From assembly GCA_964411125.1 (NCBI GenBank), contig CAYPJU010000019.1, positions 1-64,000 on the forward strand: a stretch of DNA of 64,000 nucleotides, read 5' to 3'. Below the pieces are notes generated by a model. That model was not told the DNA's origin. It saw only the letters and a list, made by a program, of their open reading frames with translations, and did not search any database. Source of the stretch: JBFIHF01 sp964411125. GTDB lineage: Bacteria; Myxococcota_A; Bradymonadia; Bradymonadales; Bradymonadaceae. The translations under genes were made by a program, and so were the position numbers. This document shows, one piece after another, positions 60,046 to 64,000 of the stretch (within the stretch, counting starts at the first letter, position 1; the number at the start of each line of letters is the position of its first letter).

Positions 60046-62523
60046 ATGAAGCGGATGGCGTGCGTTCTCGCACTGACGATGAGCGGGTGTGTTTTCTCGG
60101 GAGGGCCGGGCGGGTCTCCGACGCCAGGGTCCGATGCCGGAGATGCGGGGGTCACCCCGGATACGGGAGGAATGCCCGATGCGTCGGGGGTCGACGCCGC
60201 CGGAGGGGACGCCGCGATTCCCGACGAGTGCGGTGACGGCGCGCTACAGGCGACCGAGAAATGCGATCCGGCGCTGCCGGCATCGTCGGCGGGCTCGTGT
60301 CCCATCGACTGCGACGACGGAAACAGCTGCACGGCGGACGCGTTGCTGGGGAGCGCCTCGTCCTGCTCGGCGGTCTGCGCTTCGACGGCGATCGAAGACT
60401 GCATCAACGAGGACGGTTGTTGTCCCAGTGGTTGCGGCCCGCAGACCGATACGGACTGTGACGAGAACACGGTCTGCGGGGACGGTGTCGTCACGGGGAT
60501 CGAGCTGTGCGACACGCTGATCCCGGCCGGCGAAGCCGGAGCCTGCCCCGAAACGAGCGAGGACTGCACGCCGATGGTGGGGCAGATCGCGCGCGTCATC
60601 GGGCAGGGTTGCGACACCACCTGTGCGTACGTTGCGATCACGGACTGCACCGGCGGCGACGATTTTTGCCCGACGGGGTGCGACAGCTCGAATGACGCCG
60701 ACTGCCAGTCGGTGTGCGGAAATGGAACGGTGGAGCCTGGCGAGTCGTGCGACGGCGGTTGTCCCGACGACGCCTTCTGCGCCGGCCAGGCGGGCTCTTG
60801 CACGGAGGCGACGGTCTCGGGGTCGGCGGCGACCTGCGACGCGATGTGTGAGTTCGCGGCCATCACAGCTTGCACTAATGGGGATGGCTGTTGTCCGGAC
60901 GGCTGCACTTCGGCCCAGGACGACGACTGTTCGGCCACGTGCGGCGACGGAGCGGTCGATCCGTTGGAGAAGTGCGATCCGCAGTCGGCGGCGGGTTGTC
61001 CGGTGGGACCGGATGACTGCGACGACTCGAACGCCTGTACGAGCGACCGCGTCACGGGGTCGGCATCGACCTGTAGCGCGCAGTGTGTCAACACCGCGAT
61101 CACCGCTTGCAATGCGACGATCTCCGATGGCTGCTGCCCATCGAGCTGCACGGCGAACACGGACGTCGACTGCGCCGCCGTCTGCGGCAACTCGGTGGTC
61201 GAGCCGGGGGAGAAGTGCGACGGCAACTGCCCGTCCTGCGACGACGGGGACTCGTGCACCGCCGATTCCTCGACCGGGAGCGCGGCGAACTGCGACTTGG
61301 TCTGCACCAACAGCGCGATCACCATGTGCGTCGACGGCGACGGTTGTTGCCCCGCCTCTTGCAACGCAGTGTCGGACGACGACTGCAGCCCGGTGTGCGG
61401 GAATTCCGTCGAGGAGCCGGGTGAGACGTGTGACGGCAACTGCCCCGCGTCGTGTGACGACGGGCAGGCCTGCACGGTCGATACCAGGTCTGGCGGCGCA
61501 TCGACGTGCAACGTGACATGCAAACACACCGCCGTCACGACGTGCATCGACGACGACGGCTGTTGCCCGAGCACATGCAGCGCCAACAACGACAACGACT
61601 GCTCCGCGACGTGCGGGAACGGCGTCGTCGAGGCGGGCGAAGAGTGCGATGGAAGCTGTCCGACGTCTTGCCCTACTTGCCAGACGTTGAGCGGCAGTGG
61701 GTGTCAGAGAAAATGCGTGGCGCAGCAAGGGTGTACCCCTTGCAGTATCAACGGTTCTTGTCCCTGCAGCGCGGGGCAGATCTGCAGCGGCGGCAAATGC
61801 GTGACGGGCTCCAGCGCGGGCCAGTGCGGATCCGCGTGCTCACCTGACGCGTACTGCCAGGCGTTCGCGAATTCCCCGTACTGCTCAGGCGGGGGATGCG
61901 TGGAGTGTCGGGACGACGACGATTGCGCCGGCGACGGGTTTTGCGTCGGTGGGACGTGCGGTGGGTGTTCGGGGGACCTGGACTGCGACGTCACGGGCGG
62001 CTTCTACTGCAACCCGTCCAGTATGCGATGTGAGGTCCCAACTTCGTGCAACGACGCGCAAAACCCGGGGGAATGGTGCCGCGCGCAGGGATTCGACCTG
62101 TGCGATACGGTGACCGGCGATTGCGTCGTCGCGGAGTGTTCCTCGGACTCGGAGTGCGGCGAGGTGGAGTTCTGCGACGCGAGCGGTCAGTGCGTCACGG
62201 CGCCAAAGTGCAACGAAGCGAGCGAGCCCGACGCGTGGTGCACCAGGTTTGCGACGAACTCCCAGGCGAACATCTGCGTGTTCGGAACCTGCAAGGTCGG
62301 CTGCACTACCCCGTGCGACTGTCCTTCGAGGCTCTACGACACGTGCGTGAACGAGGGAGGGAGCCAGGCGACGTGTCTGCGAAACGCTCCGTCATGCCAC
62401 GAGGTCTGTGACGGCGACGCGCTGTGTCAGCAGAGGTTTCCGGATACCCCGACTTGCGGTGGTTCGCCCCAGGTCAATCAGGGCTGCTGCGGTGGAATGG
62501 TAGGATGCGCGACTACCCTCTGA
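60046..62523 (+). CDS. Large lipoprotein with seven DUF4215-like cysteine repeats
   Basis: An 825-residue protein starting MKRMACVLALTMSGC (lipobox), with GAGG upstream. After a Gly/Asp-rich linker, seven units of about 75 residues follow, each beginning CG(D/N)G.v..gE.CD (for example CGNGTVEPGESCDG, CGNSVVEPGEKCDG, CGNGVVEAGEECDG) with many Cys, as in the DUF4215/Myxococcus Cys-rich repeat. The C-terminal 200 residues (about 620-825) carry EGF-like Cys knots (CSAGQICSGGKCV, DSECGEVEFCDASGQCV). This is a surface-exposed disulphide-rich protein; ligand unknown. It diverges from pncB. Confidence 0.87.
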   Translation: MKRMACVLALTMSGCVFSGGPGGSPTPGSDAGDAGVTPDTGGMPDASGVDAAGGDAAIPDECGDGALQATEKCDPALPASSAGSCPIDCDDGNSCTADALLGSASSCSAVCASTAIEDCINEDGCCPSGCGPQTDTDCDENTVCGDGVVTGIELCDTLIPAGEAGACPETSEDCTPMVGQIARVIGQGCDTTCAYVAITDCTGGDDFCPTGCDSSNDADCQSVCGNGTVEPGESCDGGCPDDAFCAGQAGSCTEATVSGSAATCDAMCEFAAITACTNGDGCCPDGCTSAQDDDCSATCGDGAVDPLEKCDPQSAAGCPVGPDDCDDSNACTSDRVTGSASTCSAQCVNTAITACNATISDGCCPSSCTANTDVDCAAVCGNSVVEPGEKCDGNCPSCDDGDSCTADSSTGSAANCDLVCTNSAITMCVDGDGCCPASCNAVSDDDCSPVCGNSVEEPGETCDGNCPASCDDGQACTVDTRSGGASTCNVTCKHTAVTTCIDDDGCCPSTCSANNDNDCSATCGNGVVEAGEECDGSCPTSCPTCQTLSGSGCQRKCVAQQGCTPCSINGSCPCSAGQICSGGKCVTGSSAGQCGSACSPDAYCQAFANSPYCSGGGCVECRDDDDCAGDGFCVGGTCGGCSGDLDCDVTGGFYCNPSSMRCEVPTSCNDAQNPGEWCRAQGFDLCDTVTGDCVVAECSSDSECGEVEFCDASGQCVTAPKCNEASEPDAWCTRFATNSQANICVFGTCKVGCTTPCDCPSRLYDTCVNEGGSQATCLRNAPSCHEVCDGDALCQQRFPDTPTCGGSPQVNQGCCGGMVGCATTL

Positions 62524-62906
62524 CCCACCATGCCCGACACGAGGATCAGGTAGCCGAGCAGCGCCACGAAGACGGAGAGCCACGCGGCCGCGTCGTAGAT
62601 CACGAACGATGCGGCGATGAAGATCGCCGACACGAACCGAACCCAGCGCGATTCGACCAGAACGAGCAGTTGGCCTAGCAGATACGCTACCGGTGAAAGG
62701 ATGAGCGGCGCGAGGATTACCGGGACCGCGACCGCGGTCGCCTCGCCGATCGTCGTGAACGTGTCCGCCGCGCTCATGTTCGAGCTCCACGCGACGTACT
62801 TGTCTTGAAGTGTCGCCGCCCACCAGCGGGCGCCGAGGTCGAAGAGCGCGACGGCGCCGAACGAGACGACGCGCAGGCGACGGGGAACTGTCTGCAGTGT
62901 GATCAA
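62478..62906 (-). CDS. Small integral membrane protein of unknown function
   Basis: A 142-residue protein starting MITLQTVPRRLRVVSFGAVA. About three to four membrane segments are visible (VAVPVILAPLILSPVAYLLGQLLVLV, FVSAIFIAASFVIYDAAAWLSVFVALLGYLILVSGMV). It overlaps the 3' end of the cysteine-repeat lipoprotein gene by 46 bases on the opposite strand. I do not recognise a family. Hydrophobic composition over most of the length supports a real gene. Confidence 0.6.
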   Translation of the reverse strand: MITLQTVPRRLRVVSFGAVALFDLGARWWAATLQDKYVAWSSNMSAADTFTTIGEATAVAVPVILAPLILSPVAYLLGQLLVLVESRWVRFVSAIFIAASFVIYDAAAWLSVFVALLGYLILVSGMVGQRVVAHPTIPPQQP

Positions 62907-63069
62907 GCGAAACCTCGAGCCGGGACAGGTTCAACAAAGAGTAGTCCCGCCGGCATTCCGGGCCAGCTCGCCGACGGTCGCTCCACCATCGACCGGCTCG
63001 GGCGACTGAAGCTCGGTGCCCTTCCACGACATCCTCGTCTCGCCCGACGCAGAAGAAGTGTTGTTTTGC

Positions 63070-63250
63070 TGAACACCCTGGGGCTTTGCCCCAGACCCCA
63101 CCAAGGATTGCATCCTTGGAACCGCGAATTTCTTTCAGGCGACGTCGCAACTCGTTGATATTGCGCGAAATGGGCTGTGAGAGCTGCAGACAAACTTCGG
63201 GGTCCAGGGGAGAATCCCCTGGTGGGTTTGGGCGAAGCCCAACGGCCCCC
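63070..63250 (-). repeat. Dispersed four-hairpin repeat, copy 2 (inverted)
   Basis: The reverse complement of the element at 28931-29105. In plus-strand order it has GGGGCTTTGCCCC (63080-63092), CCAAGGATTGCATCCTTGG (63101-63119), CAGGGGAGAATCCCCTG (63205-63221) and TTGGGCGAAGCCCAA (63228-63242). Ends and hairpins are conserved; the middle differs. It lies just upstream of the pyruvate carboxylase gene. Confidence 0.88.
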
Positions 63251-63328
63251 TTCTGCGACCTCCTGGTCTCGCCCGTCCTCGGGAAGGTCGGGATGGACGA
63301 TCGCGCTACGATGCGTACACTCCGTTCC

Positions 63329-64000
63329 ATGCCAGAAATCAACGACATCCTCGTCCCGAACCGCGGTGAAATCGCGATTCGGATCTTCCGCGCTTGCACC
63401 GAACTCGGCATCCGCACCACCGCGATCTACTCGTGGGAGGATCGCCTCTCGATCCATCGCTACAAGGCTGACCGCGCCTATCTGGTGGGGGAGCGGGGGA
63501 AGCCGGTGGAGGCGTACCTCGACGGTGATGCGATCATCGAGCTCGCGAAGCGAAAGGGGGTCGATGCGATTCATCCCGGTTACGGATTCCTCTCGGAGAA
63601 CGCCGAGTTCGCGCGCAAGTGCATCGACGCCGGGATCACCTGGATCGGACCGCCCCCCGAGGTGATGGACGCGCTGGGCGACAAGGTGAAAGCGCGCCAG
63701 GTGGCGCGGCAGGCCAATGTCCCGGTGATCCCCGGGACGGGAGCGATCGACAGCGCCTCGGCCGTCCGCCAGTTTGCCGACGAGCACGGGTTCCCGTTGC
63801 TGATCAAGGCTGCCCATGGCGGTGGGGGTCGCGGGATGCGCGTCGTTCGCACCGAAGACGAGATCGACGAAGCGTTCGCGTCGGCGCAGAGCGAGGCGAA
63901 GTCCGCCTTCGGTTCCGCGGAAGTGTTCGTCGAGCGGTTCCTCGATCACCCGCGGCACATCGAAGTACAGCTCGTGTGCGATCAGCACGGCAACCGCGTG
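63329..64000 (+). CDS. pyc: Pyruvate carboxylase, N-terminal part (cut by window end)
   Basis: Starts MPEINDILVPNRGEIAIRIF (an in-frame ATG at 63311 is possible) and is open at the window edge after 224 codons. This is the biotin carboxylase module: IHPGYGFLSENAEFARKC, GDKVKARQVARQANVPV and the ATP-grasp glycine loop KAAHGGGGRGMRVV. The stretch YKADRAYLVGERGKPVEAYLD favours pyruvate carboxylase over stand-alone acetyl-CoA biotin carboxylase, which lacks PVEAYLD. The biotin-dependent enzyme would make oxaloacetate from pyruvate. The transcarboxylase and carrier domains are not visible. Confidence 0.88.
   Translation, partial: MPEINDILVPNRGEIAIRIFRACTELGIRTTAIYSWEDRLSIHRYKADRAYLVGERGKPVEAYLDGDAIIELAKRKGVDAIHPGYGFLSENAEFARKCIDAGITWIGPPPEVMDALGDKVKARQVARQANVPVIPGTGAIDSASAVRQFADEHGFPLLIKAAHGGGGRGMRVVRTEDEIDEAFASAQSEAKSAFGSAEVFVERFLDHPRHIEVQLVCDQHGNRV

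Overview
The window is high-GC DNA (coding regions strongly G/C at third positions) with the gene repertoire of a Myxococcota/Deltaproteobacteria-type genome, probably a metagenome-assembled or draft scaffold because a run of exactly 100 N sits at 12974-13073. The taxonomic inference rests on many Cys-lipobox proteins, delta-60, IgGFc-binding, thrombospondin type 3/MopE-type and DUF4215-type cysteine repeats, Ser/Thr kinases with DUF4388 or cyclic-nucleotide domains, and an AgmX/PglI C-terminal domain. No rRNA, tRNA, CRISPR array, prophage or IS transposase was recognised.

Layout. 0.1-2.2 kb: OmpA-like lipoprotein, coiled-coil lipoprotein and csrA. 2.2-6.9 kb: OleD-like reductase, an RHH/PIN toxin-antitoxin pair bracketed by copies of a hairpin-rich repeat, a LarA-family protein, DUF3817 protein, small lipoprotein and SanA/YdcF protein. 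7.1-12.6 kb: a protein of unknown function coupled to a TSP3/MopE lipoprotein, then glyQ-glyS. 12.6-13.5 kb: an array of roughly 92-bp units, each with three hairpins, interrupted by the assembly gap. 13.5-20.8 kb: a frameshifted lipoprotein gene, a PQQ-like protein, a delta-60 lipoprotein, a long-chain acyl-CoA ligase and an IgGFc-binding lipoprotein. 20.9-21.5 kb: a nucleotidyltransferase-like gene with a small partner.

21.8-27.5 kb (minus strand) is a TolQ/ExbB-ExbD-ExbD-accessory-TonB-like operon in which the TonB-like protein carries an N-terminal pseudokinase and one ExbD lacks the usual membrane Asp. 27.7-42 kb holds an M20 amidohydrolase, a TPR protein, an ECF sigma factor with a putative three-repeat anti-sigma protein, an MCE/PqiC-type lipid-transport pair with a glycerophosphodiesterase, a Ser/Thr kinase with GYF-like and DUF4388 domains, a TetR regulator and a DUF3332 protein.

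42.0-53.7 kb is the most unusual region: a LysR gene divergent from a tightly packed plus-strand set encoding a hemerythrin-like protein, a fusion of two cyclic-nucleotide-binding (CNB) domains to a class V PLP enzyme, a class II glutamine amidotransferase, a tandem CNB protein, a hybrid histidine kinase with two receivers and an HPt domain, a receiver-class III nucleotide cyclase, and a Ser/Thr kinase-CNB protein. It reads as a self-contained sensory circuit in which a cyclic nucleotide may control a PLP/amidotransferase pair and a kinase. 53.8-59.8 kb (minus) is a complete NAD salvage operon (pncB-nadE-nrtR-pncA-Nudix/nadD fusion) with a promoter overlapped by a palindrome. The window ends with a large cysteine-repeat lipoprotein, a small membrane protein, a second copy of a dispersed hairpin repeat and the 5' part of a pyruvate carboxylase gene.
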